A stretch of DNA of 64,000 nt from CAYMUL01 sp964393605. Lineage in GTDB: Bacteria; Bacteroidota; Ignavibacteria; Ignavibacteriales; Ignavibacteriaceae. The notes under the pieces were generated by a model that saw nothing but the letters and a program-made list of their open reading frames with translations, ran no database searches and was not told where the DNA came from. The DNA lies in contig CAYMUL010000006.1 of NCBI GenBank assembly GCA_964393605.1, positions 1 through 64,000 of the forward strand, given 5' to 3'. The position numbers and the translations under genes are program-made. Positions 1-9,764 of the stretch are shown here, piece by piece. Numbering within the stretch: the stretch's first letter is position 1; each line of letters opens with the position of its first letter.

Positions 1-55
1 AAAAGGTTTTTCATTTTTAATTTGTAATTTTTAATTGATTCATTCTCAATTCTCC
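1..55. repeat. 55-bp direct repeat, copy A
   Basis: The first 55 bases recur without a mismatch at 208-262, an offset of 207 bp. The repeat is AT-rich and starts aaaaggtttttcattttt. A short open frame (35-241) crosses it, but its translation is low-complexity and there is no ribosome binding site, so no gene is called. Confidence 0.85.
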
Positions 56-150
56 TTTATCTCCAAAGGAGTCCTTCGGACAATTGTCAATTTCTTCTTC
101 TTACTCTTAATCTTAATCTTCTTCTCCCACGCAACAATCTTCTTTTTTAA

Positions 151-213
151 CCGCCAAGTTCGCAAAGGTGCGCGAAGTTTTTTTTCGCCGCAAAGACGCA
201 GAGGTGCAAAAGG
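151..213. repeat. 'cgcaaag' type interspersed repeats
   Basis: Two variants of one motif lie here: ccgccaagttcgcaaaggtg near 151 and cgccgcaaagacgcagaggt near 186. Motifs of this type recur in intergenic DNA of many Bacteroidota-related genomes (from memory, not searched). With the flanking 55-bp repeats they fill the whole gene-free stretch 1-298, where no other signal was seen. Confidence 0.5.
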
Positions 214-262
214 TTTTTCATTTTTAATTTGTAATTTTTAATTGATTCATTCTCAATTCTCC
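208..262. repeat. 55-bp direct repeat, copy B
   Basis: Exact second copy of the repeat at 1-55. It ends 36 bases before the marC-like start codon, so the promoter of that gene must lie in or just after the repeat. Confidence 0.85.
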
Positions 263-298
263 ATTTCCTTCTTATCCGCATCTTGCTAACTTTACAAC

Positions 299-886
299 AT
301 GGATATGAATACTTTTATACTTGCTTTCATTCCGTTGTTTGTTGCGATAGATATTATTGGCACAGTTCCTATATTCATCGGCATTACAGAAGACTTGAAT
401 GAGAAAGAAAAAAGAAAAATTATTTTGGAATCAGTTTCCGCCGCATTTGTAATCGCGGTAATTTTTCTCGTCTTCGGAAAATTGATATTCAACTTTCTCG
501 GCATAACTATTGACGATTTCCGAATTGCCGGAGGAATTATTTTATTGATACTTTCCATCAACGATATTCTCTTTTCATCTGATACAAGAAAATCTTCTAC
601 AAAAAAAATTGGAATTGTACCGCTCGGAATTCCGCTCATCATCGGACCAGCCGCGCTGACGGCGATAATGATTCTTATCGATTCATACGGTTTTGCTCCA
701 ACTATCGTTTCGATGGTAATAAATTTTTTGATTGTGTGGATTGTGCTTCGTTATTCGGGATTGGTAATTCGGCTTATCGGTGACGGCGGTGCTAAGGCAT
801 TTGCAAAAATAGCTTCGGTCTTTCTTGCCGCTATTGCAGTCATGATGATTAGAGTCGGAATTTCAAACATCATAAATAAATTTTAG
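299..886 (+). CDS. MarC family integral membrane protein
   Basis: A 195-residue, very hydrophobic protein that fits the MarC/UPF0056 family in length (about 200) and layout of roughly six membrane segments. The family's conserved core is visible as GIPLIIGPAAL near residue 110, followed by a second hydrophobic half. MarC proteins sit in the inner membrane; their function is not established (the old link to multiple antibiotic resistance was withdrawn). The start at 299 has no clear Shine-Dalgarno; a second in-frame ATG lies two codons later. The SDR gene follows after 5 bases, so the two are probably co-transcribed. Confidence 0.85.
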   Translation: MDMNTFILAFIPLFVAIDIIGTVPIFIGITEDLNEKEKRKIILESVSAAFVIAVIFLVFGKLIFNFLGITIDDFRIAGGIILLILSINDILFSSDTRKSSTKKIGIVPLGIPLIIGPAALTAIMILIDSYGFAPTIVSMVINFLIVWIVLRYSGLVIRLIGDGGAKAFAKIASVFLAAIAVMMIRVGISNIINKF

Positions 887-891
887 GAAAT

Positions 892-1683
892 ATGGATTTA
901 GGATTAAAACAAAAAAATGCTGTGATAACCGCATCAACAAAGGGTATCGGCAAAGCGGTAGCTCTTTCGCTATTCAACGAAGGTTGTAATGTTTGCATTT
1001 CTTCTTCAAACGAAAAAAATCTGCAAGCCGCTTTAGAAAATTTCCCTAAAAACTCCGAACAAAAAATAATTGGAGAAGTTTGCGACTTGAACAATCCTTC
1101 ACACCTTAAAAATTTGATTGAAAAATCTTCAGCAACATTTGGAAGCATCGATATTCTTGTGAACAATTGCGGCGGACCGAGCGCGGGAATGTTCGACTCG
1201 CTCGACGAAGAAAAATGGAACTACGCTTATCAACAAGTTTTAATGAGCGCAATGCGTTTGACGAAAATAGTTCTTCCTTTCATGATAGAAAAAAAGTGGG
1301 GAAGAATTATTAACGTAACTTCTATTTCTGTAAAACAACCGATTGAAAATTTAATTCTCTCAAACACATTCAGAACCGGTTTAACAAGTATGATGAAAAC
1401 TCTTTCCACTCAATATGCTAAAGAGGGAATCACAATAAATTGTGTCGCGCCGGGTTACACTTTGACAGAAAGGATTTGGGAACTTGCCGAAAATAAAGCT
1501 AAATTAACGGGTGAAAAAATTGAAGAAATTATTTCGAAGATGAATGAAGAAATTCCCGCTAAACGAATGGCTACGCCCGAGGAAATTGCAAGTATGATTA
1601 CATTCCTTGCTTCGGAAAAAGCCGCATACATTACCGGAAATACTATTCACATCGACGGCGGAGTAATCAGATCTTTATTTTGA
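892..1683 (+). CDS. Atypical SDR family protein (catalytic Tyr/Lys replaced)
   Basis: A 263-residue Rossmann-fold protein of the short-chain dehydrogenase/reductase superfamily, similar over its full length to 3-oxoacyl-ACP reductases. Seen: a nucleotide-binding motif with TA instead of TG (TASTKGIG, residues 13-20), NNCGG in place of NNAG, and APG near the C-terminal third. Aligned from Ser144, the YxxxK position reads SNTFR, so Tyr becomes Ser157 and Lys becomes Arg161. This matches the known BKR-like SDR subgroup (cd05344 type), which lacks a perfect cofactor motif and catalytic tetrad. Substrate and even reductase activity are unknown. It sits 5 bases after the MarC gene. Confidence 0.85.
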   Translation: MDLGLKQKNAVITASTKGIGKAVALSLFNEGCNVCISSSNEKNLQAALENFPKNSEQKIIGEVCDLNNPSHLKNLIEKSSATFGSIDILVNNCGGPSAGMFDSLDEEKWNYAYQQVLMSAMRLTKIVLPFMIEKKWGRIINVTSISVKQPIENLILSNTFRTGLTSMMKTLSTQYAKEGITINCVAPGYTLTERIWELAENKAKLTGEKIEEIISKMNEEIPAKRMATPEEIASMITFLASEKAAYITGNTIHIDGGVIRSLF

Positions 1684-1734
1684 TTTTAATTAACTATTTA
1701 TCTCACAATTAATTCCTCATAGGAAGAGGACAAT

Positions 1735-3306
1735 ATGATTAAAGATACAGAATTAGTACTATCCCCCGCACAGTTGAATGACAGCGGGCTTCACAGAAAA
1801 AAACTTGCATGGCAGTTAAAAGTCGGCGAATATGAAATTACCGGCTTTTATGTTTTAAGAAGATCAATCGACTCACGGGCGATGTATCCGGTGTACAGAA
1901 CTTTGTTCCGCGTTTTCATTAACGAACAACCTTTGGAGCGAATTCAAAAAGTAGATTACAAACCGGTTAAGAAAAATAGCGCTTCATCTAAAGAAGCTAT
2001 TATCATCGGCTTTGGTCCGGCGGGAATGTTTGCCGCATTAAGATTGATTGAACTCGGCATCAGACCGATAATTCTTGAGCGCGGAAAAGATGTTCGTACA
2101 AGAAGAAGAGATATTCGTGCCTTGCAAATAGACCACTTCGTCAATCCCGATTCAAATTATTGTTTCGGGGAAGGCGGTGCCGGCACATACAGCGACGGAA
2201 AAATTTATACTCGTTCAACCAAACGCGGTAACGTCGGAAAAATTCTTGACATACTTGTTCAACACGGCGCGACCGATGAAATTTTGGTTGAAGCTCATCC
2301 GCACATCGGTTCAAATAAATTACCGAAGATCATCGAGAATCTTAGAAACACCATTCTGAATTGTGGCGGTGAAATTCACTTCAACGCAAAAGTAGATGAT
2401 CTTATAATCGAAAAAAATGTTTTGAAAGGAGTTCGCACTTCCGATGGAAAAGAATTTTTAGCGAAAGCTGTCATTCTTGCTGCCGGACATTCTGCGCGCG
2501 ATATGTTCGAACTTTTATATGAAAGAAAAGTTACTCTCGAATTCAAACCATTCGCGCTTGGCGTCCGCATAGAACATCCGCAACAACTAATAAATGAAAT
2601 TCGATACCACACAATGAAGACGCCGAACAATTTACCTGCGGCAAGTTACAACCTCGCCTGTCAAGTTGATGGTAGCGGAGTTTTTTCTTTCTGCATGTGT
2701 CCGGGAGGGATAATAATTCCATCCGCAACTCAAGAAGGTGAATTGGTTGTGAATGGAATGTCGGTTAGCAAAAGAGATTCCTTATTTGCAAATGCCGGAT
2801 TTGTTGTTGAGATAAATGAAAACACTGTGAAAGATGTTCAGACTGAAGATTGCTTTAAAGGATTGGAATTTCAAAAGCAAATAGAGCGGGCGGCATTCCA
2901 CGCCGGCGGAGGAAACCAAACTGCACCCGCACAAAGAATTACCGATTTCCTTAATAATAAACTTTCTTCCACACTTCCGAAAGCATCGTACAAACCGGGA
3001 ACAGTCTCGGCACCTTTACATGAAATTTTGCCACAATACATCGTGCAAAAATTGCAAAAAGGAATAATCGAGTTCGATAAAAAAATGAATGGATACCTCA
3101 CCGAAGAGGCGCAAATACTGGCGCCGGAAAGCAGAACGAGTTCACCAATTAGAATTGTGCGAGATAAAGATTCACGCATGAGTGTTTCATTGCAAGGGTT
3201 ATTCCCTGCAGGCGAAGGAGCCGGTTATGCGGGAGGAATAATTTCTTCTGCGATGGATGGTGAGAACTCTGCTAATGCTGTCTGCACTTTTCTGAATTCG
3301 CATTGA
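1735..3306 (+). CDS. FAD-dependent oxidoreductase, COG2509-like
   Basis: A 523-residue flavoprotein. The first 80 residues form the short N-terminal domain typical of this uncharacterised family. Then comes the FAD dinucleotide-binding motif IIGFGPAGMFAA (residues 89-100) and an acidic strand end at ILERG. The C-terminal flavin-binding stretch reads GLFPAGEGAGYAGGI and continues into SSAMDGENSA. Length and domain order fit the 'FAD-dependent dehydrogenase' family, whose substrate is unknown. The start is supported by aggaagagg 6 bases upstream. A 51-bp gap separates it from the SDR gene; it may share that transcript or have its own promoter. Confidence 0.85.
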   Translation: MIKDTELVLSPAQLNDSGLHRKKLAWQLKVGEYEITGFYVLRRSIDSRAMYPVYRTLFRVFINEQPLERIQKVDYKPVKKNSASSKEAIIIGFGPAGMFAALRLIELGIRPIILERGKDVRTRRRDIRALQIDHFVNPDSNYCFGEGGAGTYSDGKIYTRSTKRGNVGKILDILVQHGATDEILVEAHPHIGSNKLPKIIENLRNTILNCGGEIHFNAKVDDLIIEKNVLKGVRTSDGKEFLAKAVILAAGHSARDMFELLYERKVTLEFKPFALGVRIEHPQQLINEIRYHTMKTPNNLPAASYNLACQVDGSGVFSFCMCPGGIIIPSATQEGELVVNGMSVSKRDSLFANAGFVVEINENTVKDVQTEDCFKGLEFQKQIERAAFHAGGGNQTAPAQRITDFLNNKLSSTLPKASYKPGTVSAPLHEILPQYIVQKLQKGIIEFDKKMNGYLTEEAQILAPESRTSSPIRIVRDKDSRMSVSLQGLFPAGEGAGYAGGIISSAMDGENSANAVCTFLNSH

Positions 3307-3435
3307 AATGATTTTTTTTCTTTTCAATTATTGTTTTGAAATTCTCGAATGTTTAATTTCATGAACAATTTTTTCTAATAAATCACACTAACTAAAACAA
3401 TTAACTAAATCAAGTTTTCTGAAACGGAGGGCTGA

Positions 3436-6183
3436 ATGCACAAGTTGCTACTGATTATTACTTTAATAGCCGCAAATTTATTTGCCGGAGAGACCGGAAA
3501 AATTAGAGGAAAGATTACCGACCAAACAACAGGCGAACCATTGTTCGGCGTGAATATCGTTCTCGAAGGAACTAACTTCGGCGCCGCCTCTGATATGAAA
3601 GGCGAATATACAATTAACAATATTTCTCCCGGCGAATACACTGTGATTATTTCCGCGCTCGGCTATCAAAAAAAGAAATTCGTTAATGTGAAAGTTAATA
3701 GTGATTTTACAACACGGCTTGATGCTTCTTTAAATTCCGAATCAATTGAAATTGATGAAGTTGTGGTTGAAGCACAGGCGCCTCTCGTCAGAAAAGATTT
3801 AACTTCTTCCCAAACAACAATTGATGCATCAACGATTGAGAATCTTCCCGTTGAAAGTATCGGACAACTGCTCGTATTGCAGGCTGGCGTTACACAAGGC
3901 GTCGGCGGAGATATTCATATTCGCGGCGGAAGATCAAGCGAAATTTCTTACACGGTGAACGGCGTTCCAATTTCTAATCCCTTCGATAATACTGCAACAG
4001 TTCGTATTGCTACAAATGCAATTCAAGAATTGTCAGTAATTAGTGGAACATTTAATGCAGAGTACGGAAATGCGATGAGCGGAATCGTCAACACTGTTAC
4101 GAAAGAAGGAGGCATGCAATACAAAGGGCATGTCGGCTTTTACACAGGCGATCATTTAAGTTCGAGAAAGGAAAGATTTACTCATATCAACGATTTAAAG
4201 TTGACAAACAATATGGTTGGCGAATTCACACTCGGTGGACCTGTACCACTTTTGCCTCTAACATTTTTTACATCGTTTCGTTATGATGAAGATGACGGAT
4301 GGCTCTACGGAAAGAGACAACAAAATATTTGGGATTCTATTTATATCAACCCCTTTGATCCCAATGATGTAAGACTTGCTTCCTCGGGCGATGGTAAGAT
4401 TGTACCGATGAATTGGCACATCACGCGAAGCGGAACTTTTAAACTTACTTACAAACCGCTTCCGGGAATGAAAATCAGTTATGACGCTATCTATTCTCTC
4501 GGCAACTCCCAAGGGTATAATCATTCGTACAAAATTAATCCCGATGGACGTGTTACTTTTTATGATGAAGGATTATTGAATGTGTTAGAATTACGTCACG
4601 CCCTGGATGAAAAAACTTTTTACTCCCTAAAGTTTTCTCATAATACAAATTACTATGCGAGCTACTTGTTTCCGTTGCAGGATTTATTCGGTAATCCTGT
4701 AAAATTTTATCCCGGCGATGATCTTTCACAATTAAAACCTTCTGATGGCTATCAGCCGGAAGAAAAATTGACAACACCTGCATCGTACACTTTTCTTTTC
4801 GGCGGTACTCAGAACGGGCACAATTATGAATACGCAGTTACATCAATTGTTAAATTTGATTTAGCAAGCCAGATCAACTCAAACCATGAAATTAAATTCG
4901 GCGGTGAAGTTAAAATTCATACTTTGAATTTTGAGAATTTTACAATTCAAAGAGATACTGTTCGATATTTAACTCCAACAATCCTTCCAACAACGAATGC
5001 GTCGCACGATTATTATGTAAAGAAACCAACCGAGTTTTCTATTTATGCTCAAGATAAAATGGAATATGAAAATATTATTGTCAACATCGGTTTGAGATAT
5101 GATTATTTCAGTGCCAAGTCTGTCTACTCAACTAATACTTTTTATCCTTCGCCGAATGATCCGGATGGATTCCCTTCATACATCGATCCGAATTCTTTAC
5201 TTGCAGATGCGAAAGGGAAGCATCAAATTTCGCCGCGACTCGGAATTTCTTTCCCCATTACGGATAAAGGAATTATTCACTTTTCGTACGGACATTTTTT
5301 CCAGATGCCGCCATTCAGATTTTTATATGCCAACTCGGAATTCGAATCAAATTTTTCCAGCGGTACACCGCTATTCGGAAATGCAAATTTGAATCCCGAA
5401 AAAACAGTTACGTATGAACTCGGTTTACAACAACAATTGATGGATGATCTCGCTTTCAACATAACAGGATTTTATAAAGATGTTCGTGATCTGCTTGCAA
5501 CACAGGTCGTGAGAATTCGCGGTGATAAAACTTATTCGAAGTATGTCAATAAAGATTACGGAAGTATTAAAGGAATCACCTTCACACTGACGAAGAGAAG
5601 AACAAAATCAGATTTACTCGGTGTTACGCTCGATTATACTTTTCAAGTTGCCGAAGGTAACGACATGAACTCCGATGCTTTCTTCTTAGATCTTTCTTCC
5701 GGCAGACAAACAGAAAAAGAAGTTGTATTTCTTCCGTGGGATCAATCGCAAACATTGAATTTAACAACATCAATCGGGGAAATGAAAAATTGGAATGTAA
5801 GTTTAATCGGAAGAATGGGAACAGGGCTTCCTTACACGCCGCAGATAATCGAGAATCTTATCTCCATTAAAACTAACAGCGGCAGAAGACCATCGACAAT
5901 CGTGTTCGATCTTTTCGCTGAAAAAAGTTTTGACGTGATGGGATTTGTCGTAAACATTTTCGCAAAGATTTTCAATCTGTTCGATACTTTAAACGAAAGA
6001 GTAGTCTATTCCGATACGGGTCGCTCCCTTTATTCGCTTCAACAATATCAAGGGGGAACAAAAGCTACGGAAGAACTAAGCAAACGTGTTCCCGGAATCA
6101 ACACGGTTGAAGAATGGTTCTCGCGCCCAGATTATTTTTACCCACCGAGAGAAGTTCAACTTGGCTTCTCATTAGAATTTTAA
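3436..6183 (+). CDS. TonB-dependent receptor with carboxypeptidase-regulatory-like domain
   Basis: A 915-residue outer-membrane receptor. A signal peptide (MHKLLLIITLIAANLFAG) is followed by a CarboxypepD_reg-like beta-sandwich (about 22-105, GKIRGKITDQTTGEPLFGVN) and a plug domain (about 115-235, with IHIRGGRSSE and YGNAMSGIVN). The rest is a 22-strand-type barrel ending in LGFSLEF, a C-terminal aromatic insertion signal. Such receptors import a ligand, or act in export with type IX-linked partners, using TonB energy. The ligand is not evident. Start supported by cggagggctga just upstream. It heads a run with a secreted protein and a PorV-like barrel (18-bp gap to the next gene). Confidence 0.92.
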   Translation: MHKLLLIITLIAANLFAGETGKIRGKITDQTTGEPLFGVNIVLEGTNFGAASDMKGEYTINNISPGEYTVIISALGYQKKKFVNVKVNSDFTTRLDASLNSESIEIDEVVVEAQAPLVRKDLTSSQTTIDASTIENLPVESIGQLLVLQAGVTQGVGGDIHIRGGRSSEISYTVNGVPISNPFDNTATVRIATNAIQELSVISGTFNAEYGNAMSGIVNTVTKEGGMQYKGHVGFYTGDHLSSRKERFTHINDLKLTNNMVGEFTLGGPVPLLPLTFFTSFRYDEDDGWLYGKRQQNIWDSIYINPFDPNDVRLASSGDGKIVPMNWHITRSGTFKLTYKPLPGMKISYDAIYSLGNSQGYNHSYKINPDGRVTFYDEGLLNVLELRHALDEKTFYSLKFSHNTNYYASYLFPLQDLFGNPVKFYPGDDLSQLKPSDGYQPEEKLTTPASYTFLFGGTQNGHNYEYAVTSIVKFDLASQINSNHEIKFGGEVKIHTLNFENFTIQRDTVRYLTPTILPTTNASHDYYVKKPTEFSIYAQDKMEYENIIVNIGLRYDYFSAKSVYSTNTFYPSPNDPDGFPSYIDPNSLLADAKGKHQISPRLGISFPITDKGIIHFSYGHFFQMPPFRFLYANSEFESNFSSGTPLFGNANLNPEKTVTYELGLQQQLMDDLAFNITGFYKDVRDLLATQVVRIRGDKTYSKYVNKDYGSIKGITFTLTKRRTKSDLLGVTLDYTFQVAEGNDMNSDAFFLDLSSGRQTEKEVVFLPWDQSQTLNLTTSIGEMKNWNVSLIGRMGTGLPYTPQIIENLISIKTNSGRRPSTIVFDLFAEKSFDVMGFVVNIFAKIFNLFDTLNERVVYSDTGRSLYSLQQYQGGTKATEELSKRVPGINTVEEWFSRPDYFYPPREVQLGFSLEF

Positions 6184-6201
6184 TTCGGAGAAAATTTTTT
6201 T

Positions 6202-9200
6202 ATGAAAATACTTTTCAAATTTTTTATTGTTATTATTTTTTCTTTAAGCATTGCGTCTGCTCAAAGTTCATATGAACAGAAAAGAAGCTACGAACATCAA
6301 GCGGTGAAAGATTTTATGTCGAGAATCTCTTCGCAACAGAATTTTTCTCCTTCGAATCCTATGGATGTGAAACCAACAAGTGTAAATTCATTTTACAAAA
6401 CAGCGGGACAAAAAGATCGAAAACATTACTTGATGAACGCAAACCGTGTCATCACAGAAGTTTATAATTACGGAGGAATTGCCCCCGGTCCCGATAGAAT
6501 TGTCAACGTGAACAACGGCGTGTGGAGAGGTTCTTCATACATTTTCCAGTTTTGCCCTTTGTTTGCCGGTTCGGTTCCCGATAATAACGATTCAACGAAA
6601 CGATTGCACATCGTTTCCGATGGACTGTGGGACTACCCCGCGTACCGTGAAGTCAATCCTACAGGCGATACACTCTGGGCATTTCAACCCCTCCCCGGTT
6701 ATGCCGATCCCGATCAAGAATTTATCGCTTCAAATCCTGCCGCAGATAAAAATAAAGATGGCAGACCGGATAGCTGGCCTATCGAATGGTACAACCCGAC
6801 TTTAGGAAAATATGTTTGGCCCGGTTATTTAGAACAAGACGCAACCAACGCAGACCTCGAACTTTTTTGGGCGATGGATGATCGTGATAACCGCGAGTTC
6901 AATTATTTCCCTTTCCCCGCCGAACCGCAAAGAAGAGGTTTGGGGTTGCAAGTTGACGGAAGAGCTTTGCAATGGAGCAACACTCTCGCCGAAAATTCAA
7001 TCTTCTTTGTTTATACTGCAACCAATGTAAGTTCAAAAAATATCGATTCAATTTACTTTGGGCTCTATGGAGATTGCGATGTGGGAGGTGCAAGTTCCGA
7101 AGTCTCCGACGATAACGGACTATTTGTTCCGCCCTATAATTATGATGGTAACCATGATGTTAGCAACATTCCTGTTTATGCAAGAAGTTTAGTTTATTTA
7201 TGGGATAGCGACGGCGTTGGTTATTTAGGAATTACACTCGGTTATGTTTCCGGCAAATTTTTAGAAAGCCCGGGAAGTGCCGGTGATAATTTTGATAACG
7301 ACGGCGATGGCATGATTGATGAAAGACAAAATGACGGCATCGATAATGACGGCGATTGGAATCCCAATGTAGACGATGTCGGCGTTGATGGTATTGCCAA
7401 CACACTTGATACCGGCGAAGGAGACGGAATTCCAACCGCCGGAAGCAAACTTCCTTCCGGTGCAAGAGACCCGCTTTATCCCGGCGAACCAAATTTTGAA
7501 TTAACCGATTTGGATGAATCCGATCAACTCGGCTTGACAAGTTTTAATAGCTGGACATGGGCGAGCGAAAAAGTTTCTAACGATGAATCTATCTATAACA
7601 GATTACGCCCCGGTAACTTTGGAGAGATTCAACAGAACTCCGATATAGTTTTTGTCTTTGGTTCCGGTCCAATTTCTCTAAATGCATTCGAAATTAAAAC
7701 TATCTCGATGGGAATTTTATTCGGACAGGATTTAGATGACTTGTTGACAACCGCTGAAACTGTGCAGAGAATTTATAATGCGAATTATAGATTCTATAAA
7801 CCGCCGGCAAAGCCTGAAGTGGTTGCAGTTCCCGGTGATAAAAAAGTTACACTTTTTTGGGATGCCAAATCTGAACAAAGTAAAGATCCACTTACCGGAA
7901 AAGATTTTGAAGGCTATGTCATTTACAGAAGCACCGATCCTGCTTTCAACGATATCCAAACCGTTACCGACGGAAAAGGCTCTGCTTTCTTTTCTACTCC
8001 TTTAAAAGATACAAAAGGTAACGAAGCAAAATGGGATATTGATTATCGAGACGAACCTTTTCAAGATCAAAACTACAACGGCAAGTACGATTTAGGTGAA
8101 CTCTTCACCGATATCAATCTTGATGGAAGATGGACTGCCAATATTAAAGATTGGTGGAAAGGTTATCACAGCGTTACTTTTTCAGGCAGAGGTATCCAAT
8201 ATTTCCTCGGTAATAATCGTGGACTTGTTCATACATTTGTCGATTCAAATAATGTCATTAACGGACAAACTTATTATTATGCAGTTGTCGCGTATGATCA
8301 TGGCGATTCTGTGGGAGTTCCTCCGACCGAGACAACGAAGAAAATTACAATCGATCCAATCACTTCGGAAATAGAATTTGATGTGAACACGGTGATGGTG
8401 ATTCCCGGTCCACGCGCGGCAGGTTACATCCCTCCCGATGATGAAAAAATTCAACTTAATAGAATCAGTGGAATTTCGAATGCGCCGATAACCTTGAAAA
8501 TATTGGATGATCTCGCTGTTGAAGAAAATATGGAATATCAACTCCAATTCAACGATAGCATGATTATTAATAATATTATGCAAGCGCAGAAAAATTATTC
8601 AGTTTTGAAGATGGCTCCGGTTTTAGATGAAGTTGAATTCATCGGTACAAATTTTACCAAAATGAAATTCACTGGCGTCGATCCCGCATTTGGCACAACA
8701 GTTAAATCTTCCGCAGGAGTTTCTTATGCAGAAGGAATGGATTACATCGTCGATTATCCACGCGGATTAATTCGAAGAACTACTTCATCAACTATTCCTG
8801 TTACCGGAAAGTATTCGGTTACTTATCGCTATTACCCGCTTTATGAAAGCACATTGTTAAATAATCAGGATGCAAACCCTGCTTTTAGCGGCGTAAAACT
8901 TTATGTAAAAGATTATCCCGAAATTGTAATTGATACCGCAAGGACAAAGTGGGTGGAAGGGAATACCAACTTTCTTTTCAGAATTGATTTAGGTTCGGTC
9001 GGTTCGAAGAAAGCAAAATTCCCCGCCGATTATGAAGTTCGCTTCTCTACAAATAAAATAGACACTGCAGTAGTTTTAGTTTCCGGGCAACTTAAACCTA
9101 TTCCAGTAAATTATTCAGTAGTGAATGTAACTACCGGTGTTCCGGTTAGGATTCCTACATATTTAAAAGAGAATTTAGTTACGAGGGATAGTGCGTGGAC

Positions 9201-9747
9201 TTCGGGCGAAGAGATTATTTTCTTCACACCGTCTTCCAACTCAACTACGAACGATACTATTACCTGGGGCTTGGTGATTTACAAAAATCCCGATACAACC
9301 GTAATCCCAATCGCTCCAACTTCCGGCGATGTTATGTTTATCGGTACGAATAGACCGATAACAAGAGATGACGCATTCTCATTCAAAACTACCGCGGGAA
9401 CTTATTCTGCCGATGACGCAAAGTCGGCTCTCGATAAAGTTTTCGTTGTGCCTAATCCTTATGTAGGCTATAACTTGCTTGAACCGACGAGCAAATTGCC
9501 GGGCACTACTCGCGGCGAACGAAGGTTATATTTTGAAAATCTTCCGCAGAAATGTACGATAAGAATTTTCACACTCAGCGGAGAACTTGTTCAAACACTT
9601 GAGCATGAATCAACTTTTCAAGATGCGCGAGAGTATTGGAATCTTTTAAATAAAGATGGATTTTCTGTCGCGTATGGAATTTATTTCGCTCACATCGATG
9701 CCCCCGGTGTCGGTGAGAAGATCATCAAATTTGCAATAATTAAGTAA
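6202..9747 (+). CDS. Large secreted protein with Fn3-like part and type IX-like C-terminal domain
   Basis: A 1181-residue protein with a clear signal peptide (cleavage near ASAQ, residue 20-21). An Asp/Asn/Gly-rich stretch at about 361-397 (repeats such as DNDGDGMID and DNDGDWNPN) looks like calcium-binding thrombospondin-3-type repeats. A fibronectin-III-like segment starts near 534 (KKVTLFWDAK and FEGYVIYRST). The last 100 residues (IRIFTLSGELVQTLEH, then YGIYFAHIDA and a lysine at the very end) look like the FlgD/type IX (type A) sorting domain. I infer export across the outer membrane and surface attachment or release. No catalytic domain was recognised. The adjacent TonB receptor and PorV-like protein support the secretion model. 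Confidence 0.7.
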   Translation: MKILFKFFIVIIFSLSIASAQSSYEQKRSYEHQAVKDFMSRISSQQNFSPSNPMDVKPTSVNSFYKTAGQKDRKHYLMNANRVITEVYNYGGIAPGPDRIVNVNNGVWRGSSYIFQFCPLFAGSVPDNNDSTKRLHIVSDGLWDYPAYREVNPTGDTLWAFQPLPGYADPDQEFIASNPAADKNKDGRPDSWPIEWYNPTLGKYVWPGYLEQDATNADLELFWAMDDRDNREFNYFPFPAEPQRRGLGLQVDGRALQWSNTLAENSIFFVYTATNVSSKNIDSIYFGLYGDCDVGGASSEVSDDNGLFVPPYNYDGNHDVSNIPVYARSLVYLWDSDGVGYLGITLGYVSGKFLESPGSAGDNFDNDGDGMIDERQNDGIDNDGDWNPNVDDVGVDGIANTLDTGEGDGIPTAGSKLPSGARDPLYPGEPNFELTDLDESDQLGLTSFNSWTWASEKVSNDESIYNRLRPGNFGEIQQNSDIVFVFGSGPISLNAFEIKTISMGILFGQDLDDLLTTAETVQRIYNANYRFYKPPAKPEVVAVPGDKKVTLFWDAKSEQSKDPLTGKDFEGYVIYRSTDPAFNDIQTVTDGKGSAFFSTPLKDTKGNEAKWDIDYRDEPFQDQNYNGKYDLGELFTDINLDGRWTANIKDWWKGYHSVTFSGRGIQYFLGNNRGLVHTFVDSNNVINGQTYYYAVVAYDHGDSVGVPPTETTKKITIDPITSEIEFDVNTVMVIPGPRAAGYIPPDDEKIQLNRISGISNAPITLKILDDLAVEENMEYQLQFNDSMIINNIMQAQKNYSVLKMAPVLDEVEFIGTNFTKMKFTGVDPAFGTTVKSSAGVSYAEGMDYIVDYPRGLIRRTTSSTIPVTGKYSVTYRYYPLYESTLLNNQDANPAFSGVKLYVKDYPEIVIDTARTKWVEGNTNFLFRIDLGSVGSKKAKFPADYEVRFSTNKIDTAVVLVSGQLKPIPVNYSVVNVTTGVPVRIPTYLKENLVTRDSAWTSGEEIIFFTPSSNSTTNDTITWGLVIYKNPDTTVIPIAPTSGDVMFIGTNRPITRDDAFSFKTTAGTYSADDAKSALDKVFVVPNPYVGYNLLEPTSKLPGTTRGERRLYFENLPQKCTIRIFTLSGELVQTLEHESTFQDAREYWNLLNKDGFSVAYGIYFAHIDAPGVGEKIIKFAIIK

Positions 9748-9764
9748 TGCTGAGGAGTTTTGAA

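Noticed and set aside
35..241. 68-residue open frame
   Set aside because: It crosses the direct repeat, is low in complexity (runs of Phe, Leu, Arg) and has no ribosome binding site.
292..642. Minus-strand frame opposite the marC-like gene
   Set aside because: A shadow of a clear membrane protein gene; the translation has no domain.
3307..3435. Cobalamin or other riboswitch before the TonB receptor
   Set aside because: The gap is only 129 bases and shows no conserved B12-box-like sequence or stem set.
7232..7540. Minus-strand Arg/His-rich frame
   Set aside because: It is the antisense of the Asp/Gly-rich repeat stretch of the secreted protein, which produces long open frames by composition.
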